From Rhodospirillales bacterium (lineage in GTDB: Bacteria > Pseudomonadota > Alphaproteobacteria > Reyranellales > Reyranellaceae): a DNA stretch of 7,945 nucleotides. The stretch lies in the NCBI GenBank assembly GCA_013205335.1, contig JABMNB010000811.1, forward strand, positions 1-7,945. The letters run 5' to 3'. Position numbers and translations under genes: made by a program. The notes beneath the pieces are model-generated. The model was given only the letters and a program-made list of their open reading frames with translations, made no database searches and was not told the origin of the DNA. Positions 1 through 7,945 of the stretch are shown one piece after another (position 1 is the stretch's first letter; each line of letters opens with the position of its first letter).

Positions 1-57
1 CATCCTTCGAGACGCGCCGCCTCGCGGCGCTCCCCAGGATGAGGTAACTGCTTGAAT
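1..57 (+). repeat. Short palindromic intergenic repeat, copy 1
   Basis: Begins CATCCTTCGAGACGC and ends in a GATGAGGT(A/C)A(C/T)TGCT(T/A)GAA tail that is shared with copy 3. Outer arms CATCCT (1-6) and AGGATG (36-41) pair, and inside them GCGCCGC (14-20) and GCGGCGC (24-30) form a perfect 7-bp hairpin with a 3-nt loop. The window begins at base 1 of this copy, so it may extend further left. Repeats of this type are common between genes in alphaproteobacteria; function unknown. Confidence 0.75.
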
Positions 58-83
58 TGATTCATTTCATTTCCGGCCAGACT

Positions 84-120
84 CTGAGGAGCACGCCAAG
101 GCGTGCGTCTCGAAGGGTGG
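84..120 (-). repeat. Short palindromic intergenic repeat, copy 2 (inverted, partial)
   Basis: Read on the minus strand it starts CCACCCTTCGAGACGC and ends GCTCCTCAG. It is therefore the same element as copies 1 and 3 in the opposite orientation. The inner palindrome is perfect: GCACGCC (91-97) and GGCGTGC (100-106). The outer AGGGTG arm and the GAGGT tail of the other copies are missing, so it is a truncated copy. Confidence 0.72.
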
Positions 121-158
121 GCAACAAACGCGGTGCAGGTCCCCACCCTTCGAGACGC
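105..158. repeat. 17-bp perfect inverted repeat made by repeat copies 2 and 3
   Basis: GCGTCTCGAAGGGTGGG at 105-121 is the exact reverse complement of 142-158, separated by a 20-nt spacer. It results from two repeat copies facing each other. In the pgi transcript, which runs toward low coordinates, this would fold into a long hairpin about 80 nt past the stop codon. There is no U-tract after it, so it is not a classical intrinsic terminator; it could act as a 3' end stabiliser or a pause site. The remainder of the 234-nt gene-free stretch holds no other feature I can support. Confidence 0.65.
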
Positions 159-203
159 GGCCCTGCGGGACGCTCCTCATCAGGGTGAGGTCATTGCTAG
201 AAA
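143..203 (+). repeat. Short palindromic intergenic repeat, copy 3
   Basis: Begins CCACCCTTCGAGACGC. Outer arms CACCCT (144-149) and AGGGTG (182-187) pair; compared with copy 1 (CATCCT/AGGATG) both arms have changed together, so pairing is kept. The inner part, GCG-g-CCC-tgc-GGG-a-CGC at 157-173, is an interrupted stem with one G/A mismatch. The tail after the outer arm (187-202) matches 13 of 16 bases of copy 1 (41-56). The element ends about 30 nt from the pgi stop codon. Confidence 0.75.
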
Positions 204-234
204 ACCACGTGATTCTTTCTTGGCCGGAAAGGCT

Positions 235-1557
<1,323 letters not shown>

Positions 1558-1583
1558 GCGAAGCTGATCCCCGAATCTGATAA

Positions 1584-2909
1584 CTACGGTATGGGCGAGA
1601 CGCCGACCGGTTTGCCGACCACGACCGTGGTCAGCGTCTCGTCGCGCAAGAGGCGGCGCGCGACGTTGCGGACGTCCTCGAGCCTGACCGCAGCGATCAG
1701 CGCACCGCGCCGCGTCAGATGATCGGGCGACAGGCCGTCGATCTGCAGGGAGTGCAGCAGGCCCGCGATCGAGCCCGACGAATCGAGCGACAGCGCCAGC
1801 GCGCCGGTCAGATAGGTCTTGGCATCGTTCAGCTCGGACTCGGTGACGCCTTCATTGCGCATCCGCCCCATCTCGACGCGGATCACCTTGATCGCCTCGG
1901 CGATGCGCTCGTTGGCGCTGCCCGTGGACATCACCAGCAACGAGGCGCGCCTGTAGGTGCGCAGGCCGCTCGACACGCTGTAGGCCAGACCGCGCTTCTC
2001 GCGCACTTCGTTGAAAAGCCGCGACTGCTGGCCGCCGCCGCCCAGCACGTGGTTCATCACCAGCGCGGCGTACCATTCTGGATCGTCGCGGGCGATACCG
2101 GGCAACGCCATGACGGCCGTGCTCTGCGGCACCGGCCGTTCGACCACGACGGTCCGGGCCGTGGTCGGCGGCACCCATTGCGGCGGCAGCGCGGGCGGCG
2201 TGCCCGTGAGCAGGACGCCGAACGACCGGTCGAGCTGGCGAGCCAGTTCGGCCTCGCCGATGTCGCCGACCGCCGAGACGATCAGGCCGTTGCGCAACAG
2301 CAGTTCCGCGGCCCGTTTCTTCAGGAGTTCGGGCGTGGCAGCCGCCAGTCCCTCGGGCGTGCCGTCGGGGTCGGCGGCATAGGGATGGCCGGCAAACAGC
2401 GTCTCCATCAGCGTGCGGCTCGCCACCGAGCCCGGACGCTGGGAGGCCTGGTTGATGCTCGCGATGGTCTGCGCGCGGCGCTGGTTGACCATGTCGGGAT
2501 CGAAGCGCGGCTGGGTGAGCGCCAGCCGCAGGAGTTCAAAGCCCTCGTCGCGGTTGACCGACAAGACGCGCAGCGAACCGTTCAGCCGGTCGAGCGAGGC
2601 ATTGAAACCCAGCGACGCGGCGGTATTCTCCTGACGCTGGCGGAAGGCCTGCGCATCCATCGATCCCGCGCCATCGGTCAGCAGGCCCGCCATCAGGTCG
2701 GTGATCCCGGCCTGCCCCGCCGGATCCGTGGCGGTGCCGCCGGAGAACGAATAGGAGAGCGCGACGACGGGTGTGCTCCTGTCCTCGACCAGCCACGCCT
2801 TGATGCCGAGCGGTGTCGTGATCTCCTTGATCTCGATCGCGCCCGCCACGACGGGCAGCAGGGTGAACAGGCTGGCGATTGCCGCCGCCAGGACGCGCAG
2901 CCGCTTCAT
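1584..2909 (-). CDS. Exported M16 family protein lacking the zinc site, non-catalytic partner
   Basis: M16-fold protein of 441 residues. The ATG at 2909 overlaps the upstream M16 stop in an ATGA junction. The frame stays open much further upstream, but that stretch is antisense-free overlap with the other M16 gene, and a signal peptide begins exactly here: MKRLR, a hydrophobic run to about 21, and an A-G-A cleavage site after 24. Where the partner has HFLEH this protein has D71-L-M-A-G75, so no zinc ligands or catalytic Glu remain. The C-terminal domain keeps the family motif QSRLFNEVREKRGLAYSV (295-312), including R303 and Y310, the Arg/Tyr pair that binds substrate in M16 enzymes. Paired M16 genes of this kind, one with zinc motif and one with R/Y, are known in Sphingomonas (Sph2681/Sph2682), and mitochondrial processing peptidase is also a heterodimer. 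Both products are probably periplasmic. The pairing here is inferred from context. Confidence 0.93.
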   Translation of the reverse strand: MKRLRVLAAAIASLFTLLPVVAGAIEIKEITTPLGIKAWLVEDRSTPVVALSYSFSGGTATDPAGQAGITDLMAGLLTDGAGSMDAQAFRQRQENTAASLGFNASLDRLNGSLRVLSVNRDEGFELLRLALTQPRFDPDMVNQRRAQTIASINQASQRPGSVASRTLMETLFAGHPYAADPDGTPEGLAAATPELLKKRAAELLLRNGLIVSAVGDIGEAELARQLDRSFGVLLTGTPPALPPQWVPPTTARTVVVERPVPQSTAVMALPGIARDDPEWYAALVMNHVLGGGGQQSRLFNEVREKRGLAYSVSSGLRTYRRASLLVMSTGSANERIAEAIKVIRVEMGRMRNEGVTESELNDAKTYLTGALALSLDSSGSIAGLLHSLQIDGLSPDHLTRRGALIAAVRLEDVRNVARRLLRDETLTTVVVGKPVGVSPIP

Positions 2910-4276
2910 CGGCTGCTTTCGGCCGGCGTCAGCAGCGCCGTGACGGCGCCGTCGTCGCGCCAGACATGCCGGGCGGCCGCCAGCACTTCGTCCGGTGTGA
3001 CGGCGGAGATGCGCTGCGGCCAGGCATCGACGTCGGCCACCGTGCCGCCGGTGCTCAGCGCCGAGCCGTAGATGCGCGGGCCGCTCGCCAGCGAATCCTG
3101 CGAATAGATGGCGGCGGCCAGCAGCTGGTTCTGTGCGCGCTCGACTTCCTCGACCGTCACGCCGCCGTCGAGCAGCCTCTTCATCTCGCCCGTCACGGCC
3201 TCCTCGACGTCGCCGAGGCTGCGCGACTTCGCGGGATGCACGCCGATGTCGAACGAGGTGAGGCCGAGGCTCGACGGACTGTAGGACGCCCAGGCCGACA
3301 GGCCGATCTTGCGCTCGTCCACAAGCACCCGTGACAGGCGGCTGGTCTCGGTTCCACCGAACAGGCGCGCCAGTACCTGAAGGGCATAGGCATACCTGGT
3401 CTCGCCGACGCGGTAGGACGGCGCCAGCCACAGCCGCGTCCAGCGCGGCTCGACGACGCGCGCATCGGCGCGGACCACCTTCTGAGGCAGGTCGGTGCCA
3501 CCCTGCGCCGGGCGGTGGCGCGGCTCCATCCTGCGGTTGGCGATCGGCCCGTAGTACCGCTCGCTGAGCTTGCGCACCTGTTCCGTCGTGACGTCGCCGG
3601 CCACGATCAGGATCGCGTTGTTGGGCGCGTAGTGCTGGCGATAGAAGCTCGTGAGGTCGCTGACGCCGAGCCTCCTGATGTCGTCGGGATAGCCGATCAC
3701 CGGCATGGCATAGGGCTTGTGGCGCCCATAGAGCTGCTCGCGCACCGCCTCGTCGAGCAGCGACGCCGGCACGTTGTCGGTGCGCATGCGGCGTTCCTCG
3801 AGGATGACCTGGCGCTCGGGCACGATCTCGCGCTCGGTGAGGCGCACGTTGGTCATGCGGTCGGCTTCCATGCGCATCACGAGTTCGAGTTGCTCGGCCG
3901 CGATGGTCTGGTGATACCCTGTCGAATCGAAGGTGGTGTAGGCGTTGTCGCGGCCGCCGTTGCGCGAGACGATGCGCGAGAACTCGCCGGTCGGCACCTT
4001 GTCGGTGCCCTTGAACATCATGTGCTCGAGGAAATGCGCAGCGCCGGTATGGCCGAACGTCTCATCGGCGCTGCCGACCTTGTAGACCACGACCTGGGTG
4101 ACGATCGGCGCGCGCCGCGACGGCAGCACGATGGCCTGGAGGCCGTTGGCCAGGGTGAAGGTCTCGGCGTTGCGCTTCTCGACGGCAAAAAGCCTGGCGA
4201 GCGCCGGCCCGGACGGCGAGAGGGCCACGCCCGCGAGGAGGCCGCCGAGCAGGGAGCGGCGGCCCGGGAGCGGCAT
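2906..4276 (-). CDS. Exported M16 family zinc metallopeptidase, catalytic subunit
   Basis: Insulinase/pitrilysin-family (M16) peptidase of 456 residues. The inverted zinc motif HFLEH lies at 81-85 (H81 and H85 as ligands, E84 as catalytic base). The distal ligand is most likely E161 in VILEERRMR, 76 residues after H85 as in mitochondrial processing peptidase beta. The conserved NAYTTFDSTGYHQ segment follows at 111-123, and the C-terminal M16 domain covers about 200-450. The N-terminus reads as a signal peptide with an RRSLLGGLLAG start and an A-L-A cleavage site after residue 27, so the protein should be periplasmic; the twin arginine hints at Tat export. In the C-terminal domain, where self-sufficient M16 enzymes carry an Arg/Tyr substrate-binding pair, it has VDERKIGLSAWAS, so the pair looks absent. 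It starts 5 nt after the lipoprotein stop and overlaps the next M16 gene by 4 nt, implying heterodimer assembly. The natural substrate is unknown. Confidence 0.94.
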   Translation of the reverse strand: MPLPGRRSLLGGLLAGVALSPSGPALARLFAVEKRNAETFTLANGLQAIVLPSRRAPIVTQVVVYKVGSADETFGHTGAAHFLEHMMFKGTDKVPTGEFSRIVSRNGGRDNAYTTFDSTGYHQTIAAEQLELVMRMEADRMTNVRLTEREIVPERQVILEERRMRTDNVPASLLDEAVREQLYGRHKPYAMPVIGYPDDIRRLGVSDLTSFYRQHYAPNNAILIVAGDVTTEQVRKLSERYYGPIANRRMEPRHRPAQGGTDLPQKVVRADARVVEPRWTRLWLAPSYRVGETRYAYALQVLARLFGGTETSRLSRVLVDERKIGLSAWASYSPSSLGLTSFDIGVHPAKSRSLGDVEEAVTGEMKRLLDGGVTVEEVERAQNQLLAAAIYSQDSLASGPRIYGSALSTGGTVADVDAWPQRISAVTPDEVLAAARHVWRDDGAVTALLTPAESSR

Positions 4277-4281
4277 GGAAC

Positions 4282-4866
4282 TCAGAAGATGCCTTCGAGC
4301 AGGCCACGCTTGCGACGGGTGATCGTCGGCGTCGGACCGGAGGCCGGCTGGCCGGAGGCCTGGGCGTCACGGATGCGCTGCTGCTCCTTGCCCGGATCGA
4401 CCAACACGCCCGGCGGCGGCGAACTCTGCCAGAAGATGAGGCCGTCGATGAACGATCTGTCGCTCTCGGCCAGGGTCTTGGTGTCGGTGTTGACCTGGCC
4501 GCGGATGTTGGGGTCGACGCCGCCCTTTCCGGCGCGAGCGACCAGCGACTGTTCGGCGCTGCTGCCGGACCGCGGCGCGTCGGGACCGGCATTGACCCGG
4601 GCCTGGGTGCGGCCGGCGAGCGCCGGCGACAACGCCTCCTTGGCCTGATCGGCGGGCGTCACTTCCTGGGGGCGCGGCTCGCCCGGCCGCGGCGGCCGCA
4701 GCTCGGCGTTGGGCGGCATGGTCAGCGGCGAATGGGAGACGATCTTGAACTCGTCGGGCGACACTTTCTTGTTGCCGCCGAAATTATCGAAGGCACCGCA
4801 GCCGCCCAGTGCGAGGGTGCCGCAGGCCAGGAGGGCCAATGGAATCGGGAGGAGCGTCGGTTTCAT
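4282..4866 (-). CDS. DUF3035 outer-membrane lipoprotein, BamF-like
   Basis: Predicted lipoprotein of 194 residues. A short basic start (MKP) and a hydrophobic stretch lead to a lipobox, L20-G-G-C23; Gly at +2 predicts sorting to the outer membrane. The segment at about 37-68 (PDEF, then SPLTMPPN, then RPPRPGEPRPQE) matches what I know of the DUF3035 family, to which the BamF subunit of the alphaproteobacterial beta-barrel assembly machine belongs. The rest is low-complexity, rich in Pro, Ala and Gly, and probably flexible, with a conserved-looking DPNIRGQV patch near 118 and a basic TRRKR patch near the C-terminus. Two adjacent ATGs occur (4869 and 4866); I chose 4866 because AAGGA at 4873-4877 lies 6 nt from it but only 3 nt from the other. 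It sits 42 nt after lspA and 5 nt before an M16 gene. Lipoprotein status is near certain; the BamF role is inferred from family memory. Confidence 0.87.
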   Translation of the reverse strand: MKPTLLPIPLALLACGTLALGGCGAFDNFGGNKKVSPDEFKIVSHSPLTMPPNAELRPPRPGEPRPQEVTPADQAKEALSPALAGRTQARVNAGPDAPRSGSSAEQSLVARAGKGGVDPNIRGQVNTDTKTLAESDRSFIDGLIFWQSSPPPGVLVDPGKEQQRIRDAQASGQPASGPTPTITRRKRGLLEGIF

Positions 4867-4872
4867 CATCCG

Positions 4873-4877
4873 TCCTT
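4873..4877 (-). promoter_or_regulatory. Shine-Dalgarno site for the DUF3035 lipoprotein gene
   Basis: AAGGA on the minus strand is the clearest ribosome binding site in the window. It precedes tandem ATG codons at 4869 and 4866, with spacers of 3 and 6 nt, so it favours the second ATG. This gene is separated from its upstream neighbour by 42 nt, whereas lspA and the second M16 gene start inside ATGA overlaps. That fits independent initiation here and coupling there. Confidence 0.6.
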
Positions 4878-4911
4878 GGTAGTAGGCTTTTGTCCGCCGA
4901 TCATGGCCGCT

Positions 4912-5397
4912 TCAGGGCGCCTGCTTCTTCTCTTCGCCGGCCAGCGAATCGATGAGCATGAGCCCGACGCCGACAACGATCGCCGCATCGGCGACATTGA
5001 ACGCCGGCCAATGCCACCGACCGATGTGAAAATCGGCGAAATCGAACACCGCTCCCCAACGGGCGCGATCGACAACATTGCCGATGGCTCCCCCCATGAC
5101 AAGGCCGATGCCCCATCCGGTCAGGGGACGGTCGGTTCGCCGCAGCCACAGGAAAAGGCCGATGCACACGGCAATCGCCACGGCCGAGAGGACCCACGGC
5201 GGCAGCGCCTGCTCACCGCCCAGCAGGCCGAAGCTGACGCCGCGGTTCCACACGATGACCAGCCGGAAGAAGCCGTCGATCACCGGCACGATGGCGCCGG
5301 CCTTGAGCAGGTAGCCCAGCAGCAGCTGCTTGGAGACCTGGTCCGCCACCAGGGTGACCGCGAGCAGGGCCATCGCCTGGCGGTCGATCCGCCTCAT
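4912..5397 (-). CDS. lspA: Lipoprotein signal peptidase (signal peptidase II)
   Basis: Inner-membrane aspartyl peptidase that removes the signal peptide from diacylglyceryl-prolipoproteins. The 161-residue product has the usual family length and shows about four hydrophobic segments: roughly 8-27, 68-86, 93-109 and 134-152. Family motifs are visible: D19-Q-x-S-K23 in the first helix, N51-R-G-V-S-F-G57, GNVVDR (106-111), VFDFADF (117-123) and FNVAD (133-137). By alignment with characterised LspA proteins the catalytic pair should be D119 and D137. The ATG at 5397 overlaps the ileS stop by 4 nt and no good Shine-Dalgarno sequence precedes it, so translation probably depends on coupling to ileS. 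The ileS-lspA order is widespread in bacteria. The next gene encodes a probable substrate. The C-terminal tail (EEKKQAP) is charged and probably cytoplasmic. Identification is firm. Confidence 0.97.
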   Translation of the reverse strand: MRRIDRQAMALLAVTLVADQVSKQLLLGYLLKAGAIVPVIDGFFRLVIVWNRGVSFGLLGGEQALPPWVLSAVAIAVCIGLFLWLRRTDRPLTGWGIGLVMGGAIGNVVDRARWGAVFDFADFHIGRWHWPAFNVADAAIVVGVGLMLIDSLAGEEKKQAP

Positions 5398-7945
5398 GCC
5401 GAAACCGCCGCTTCGCAGCGCAGGCAGAGCAGCGGGTGGGCGGCCGACTTGCCGACCTCCTCCAGCACCTGCCAGCACCGCGCGCACTTGGTGCCTTCGG
5501 CGAGCGTCGGCACCACGGCCACACCGGCCACGTCGGGCAGGGTGAACGCGCCGGCCGGAGCCTCGCCCGACACCAGATCGCCGCCGGAGGTGATGCAGAT
5601 ATCCCGCAGATCGAGTCCCTCGAACGCCTTGAGATAGTCCGGCGTGGCATGGACATGCGGCGCGGCCTGGAGGCTCGACCCGATGCGCTTCTCGGCGCGC
5701 TCGAGCTCCAGCGCGCCGGTGACGACGCGGCGCAGGGCCCGCACGGTCTTCCATTTCTCGCCGAGCGCGGCATCGAGCCAGGCCGACGGAATGATGGGAT
5801 ACTGACGCAGGTGAACGCTCTCGGCCCTGCCGTCCGGCATGTCGCCGGGCCGCGCCAGCCAGGCTTCCTCGGCCGTAAAGCAGGTGACGGGCGCCAGCCA
5901 CGCCGTCAGGAACGAGAAGACCTCGGCCATGACGGTGCGCGCCGCCCGCCGGCGCGGCGTATCGGCCGCGTCGCAGTAGATCGAGTCCTTGCGGATGTCG
6001 AAGTAGAAGGCCGAGAGGTCGACGGCGCAGAAATTGTGCAGCTCCGTCGCGATCGTGTGGAAGTCGTAATCGTCGACCGCGCGGCGCAGCAGCCCGTCCA
6101 GCTCGGCCAGGCGATGCAGCACCCAGCGCTCCAGCTCGGGCATCTCGGCATAGGTCACCGTCTCGTCCGACGAGTATCCCTCGAGGCTGCCCAGCAGATA
6201 GCGCAGCGTGTTGCGCAGGCGGCGATAGGCTTCGGCCTGGTGCTTCAGGATCTCCGGACCGATGCGCTGGTCCTCGGTGTAGTCGGTGCCGACCACCCAG
6301 AGGCGCAGGATGTCGGCGCCATACTGGTCGCAGACCGTCTGGGGCGCCGTGATGTTGCCCAGCGACTTCGACATCTTGCGGCCCTGCTCGTCGAGCGTGA
6401 AGCCGTGCGTCAGCACGCCGTCATAGGGCGCGCGGCCGCGCGTGCCGCAGCTCTCGAGCAGCGAGGAATGGAACCAGCCGCGATGCTGGTCGGAGCCCTC
6501 GAGATAGAGGTCGGCCGGCCACTTCAGCCGGTCGTTGCCTTCGAGCGTGAAGGCGTGCGTGCAGCCGGAGTCGAACCACACGTCGAGGATGTCCGTCACC
6601 TGCTCGAAGTCGGCGGCGTCGTACTTGTTGCCGAGGAAGCGCTCGGGCGGGCTCTCGAACCAGGCATCGGCGCCCTCGGCGCGGAACGCCTCGACGACGC
6701 GGCCCATGACCTCGGCGTCGCGCAGCGGCTCGCCGGTCTTCTTGTCGACGAACACAGCGATCGGCACGCCCCAGGCGCGCTGGCGCGAGACGTTCCAGTC
6801 CGGCCTCGTCTCGATCATCGAGCGCAGGCGGTTGTAGCCGGCGCGCGGCACGAAGCGCGTGGCGTCGATCGCCGCCAGGGCCTTCTCGCGCAAGGTCCCG
6901 CCGATCTCGGGGATCGGCTTGTCCATGGCGATGAACCATTGCGGCGCGTTGCGGAAGATGACCGGCGCCTTGGAGCGCCAGGAGTGCGGATAGCTGTGCG
7001 TGATGCGGCCGGAGGCCAGCAGCTTGCCCGCCTCGTCGAGCAAGGCAATGGCCGTGCGATTCGCATCGCCCTTCTTGCCTTCCGGCGTGTAGACGCGCTT
7101 GCCGGCGAACAGCGGCACGTGCGGATAGTAGGTGCCGTCCTCGGCGACCGTGTCCGGCACCTCGACGCCATTGGCGACGCCCAGCTCGTAGTCGTCGGCG
7201 CCATGACCCGGCGCGATGTGCACGAAGCCCGTGCCGGCGTCGGCGGTCACGAAGTCGCCGGCCAGCAGGCGTACGTCGAACTCGAAACCCTGGCCGCGGA
7301 ACGGATGGGCGGCGATCAGCCCTTCGAGGTCGTCGGTCGAAACCTCGGCCACGATCTTCGGCGTGAACTTCGTCTCCTCGGCAATCGCATCGACCAGGTC
7401 GCGCGCCAGCACCAGCCTCTCGCCCACCTTCGCCTTGCTACCCTCGGCGACGGCAGAGACTTCGACCACCGCGTAGGCGATTTCCTTGCCGTAGGCGAGC
7501 GCGCGATTGCCCGGCATGGTCCACGGCGTCGTCGTCCAGATCACGATCGCGGCGCCGTCGAGCTTGCCGCCCTTCGACTGCACGACCGGAAAGCGCACGT
7601 GGATCGTGTCCGATGTGTGATCGTGATACTCGATCTCGGCCTCGGCCAGCGCCGTCTTCTCGACCACCGACCAGAGCACCGCCTTCGAGCCCTTGTAGAG
7701 CCCGCCGTTCATCAGGAATCTGCCGAGTTCGCGCACGATGACGGCCTCGGACTCGAACTTCATCGTCGAATAGTAGTTGTCCCAGTCGCCGTCGACGCCG
7801 AGGCGCTTGAACTCCTCGCGCTGCACGGCGATCCAGTGATCGGCGAAGGCCCGGCACTCGCGCCGGAACTCGACGATCGGCACCTGGTCCTTGTCCTGCT
7901 TCTTGGCGCGATACTGCTCCTCGATCTTCCATTCGATCGGCAGGC
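5394..7945 (-). CDS. ileS: Isoleucyl-tRNA synthetase, 5' end cut off by the window edge
   Basis: Cytoplasmic class I aminoacyl-tRNA synthetase that charges tRNA-Ile with isoleucine and edits misactivated valine. The visible part is 849 codons; the frame runs off the right edge. The first visible residues, LPIEWKIEEQY, are what normally follows the conserved CHG stretch, so roughly 100 N-terminal residues including the HIGH motif lie outside. A GTG at 7883 is an internal valine, not a start. Numbering visible residues, the CP1 editing domain shows TTPWTMPGN (137-145) and GTGFVHIAPGHGADDY (237-252). The catalytic core shows PDWNVSRQR (381-389), WFDSG (456-460), DQHRGWF (485-491) and KMSKS (523-527, bases 6363-6377). 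A helical anticodon-binding region follows. The C-terminal zinc finger has four cysteines at 820, 823, 840 and 843 (CARCW and CLRC). Its TGA overlaps the lspA ATG by 4 nt (ATGA), implying translational coupling. No lesion is seen; identification is secure. Confidence 0.97.
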   Translation of the reverse strand, partial: LPIEWKIEEQYRAKKQDKDQVPIVEFRRECRAFADHWIAVQREEFKRLGVDGDWDNYYSTMKFESEAVIVRELGRFLMNGGLYKGSKAVLWSVVEKTALAEAEIEYHDHTSDTIHVRFPVVQSKGGKLDGAAIVIWTTTPWTMPGNRALAYGKEIAYAVVEVSAVAEGSKAKVGERLVLARDLVDAIAEETKFTPKIVAEVSTDDLEGLIAAHPFRGQGFEFDVRLLAGDFVTADAGTGFVHIAPGHGADDYELGVANGVEVPDTVAEDGTYYPHVPLFAGKRVYTPEGKKGDANRTAIALLDEAGKLLASGRITHSYPHSWRSKAPVIFRNAPQWFIAMDKPIPEIGGTLREKALAAIDATRFVPRAGYNRLRSMIETRPDWNVSRQRAWGVPIAVFVDKKTGEPLRDAEVMGRVVEAFRAEGADAWFESPPERFLGNKYDAADFEQVTDILDVWFDSGCTHAFTLEGNDRLKWPADLYLEGSDQHRGWFHSSLLESCGTRGRAPYDGVLTHGFTLDEQGRKMSKSLGNITAPQTVCDQYGADILRLWVVGTDYTEDQRIGPEILKHQAEAYRRLRNTLRYLLGSLEGYSSDETVTYAEMPELERWVLHRLAELDGLLRRAVDDYDFHTIATELHNFCAVDLSAFYFDIRKDSIYCDAADTPRRRAARTVMAEVFSFLTAWLAPVTCFTAEEAWLARPGDMPDGRAESVHLRQYPIIPSAWLDAALGEKWKTVRALRRVVTGALELERAEKRIGSSLQAAPHVHATPDYLKAFEGLDLRDICITSGGDLVSGEAPAGAFTLPDVAGVAVVPTLAEGTKCARCWQVLEEVGKSAAHPLLCLRCEAAVSA

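Noticed and set aside
1..203. CRISPR array
   Set aside because: There are only three copies, in mixed orientation, with diverged inner sequence and unequal spacing; this is a palindromic intergenic repeat, not a CRISPR.
215..231. CTTTC/GAAAG stem just after the pgi stop as an intrinsic terminator
   Set aside because: The stem is only 5 bp with no GC-rich core and no clean U-tract directly after it.
1719..3071. A 450-codon open frame on the plus strand
   Set aside because: It is antisense to the second M16 gene and has no recognisable domain, only low-complexity Arg/Ala/Gln/His-rich sequence.
2910..3431. N-terminal extension of the second M16 protein by 174 residues
   Set aside because: The extension would overlap the upstream M16 gene out of frame and is Arg-rich shadow sequence; the signal peptide begins at the ATG at 2909.
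3515..4648. A 377-codon open frame on the plus strand
   Set aside because: It is antisense to the zinc M16 gene and the lipoprotein gene, crosses their junction, and shows no domain or ribosome binding site.
5398..5901. N-terminal extension of LspA by 168 residues
   Set aside because: This is the shadow frame of the 3' end of ileS; known LspA proteins are about 160 residues and start at the first membrane helix.
7881..7883. GTG as a possible ileS start
   Set aside because: The frame continues upstream with LPIEWKIEEQYRAKK, which is conserved IleS sequence, so the GTG encodes an internal valine.

Overview
This GC-rich window looks like ordinary chromosomal core sequence from an alphaproteobacterium, most plausibly Rhodospirillales-like or a relative such as Reyranella. 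That placement is inferred from the gene order ileS-lspA-DUF3035 lipoprotein-M16-M16, from the DUF3035/BamF lipoprotein (a BAM subunit described in alphaproteobacteria), and from short palindromic repeats beginning CATCCTTCGAGACGC, a kind common in alphaproteobacterial intergenic DNA. Nothing indicates phage, plasmid, transposon or CRISPR.

All six genes lie on the minus strand and read from high to low coordinates. The right edge cuts into ileS (isoleucyl-tRNA synthetase, 5' end missing). It is followed by lspA (signal peptidase II, 4-nt ATGA overlap), a DUF3035/BamF-like lipoprotein gene (42-nt gap), a zinc M16 peptidase (5-nt gap), a second M16 family protein without the zinc site (4-nt ATGA overlap), and pgi (glucose-6-phosphate isomerase, 26-nt gap). 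The tight spacing suggests one transcript whose promoter lies beyond the right edge.

The middle four genes form a cell-envelope set. LspA matures lipoproteins, the next gene encodes a lipoprotein that would be an LspA substrate and a probable outer-membrane assembly factor, and the two exported M16 proteins appear to be complementary halves of one periplasmic peptidase. The flanking genes, ileS and pgi, are housekeeping genes for translation and central carbon metabolism.

The left end (1-234), downstream of pgi, has no gene. It holds three copies of a short palindromic repeat, two of them head to head, which together form a 17-bp perfect inverted repeat that the pgi transcript would enter. 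I found no undescribed system. The items most worth checking are the repeat cluster and the split-active-site M16 pair.
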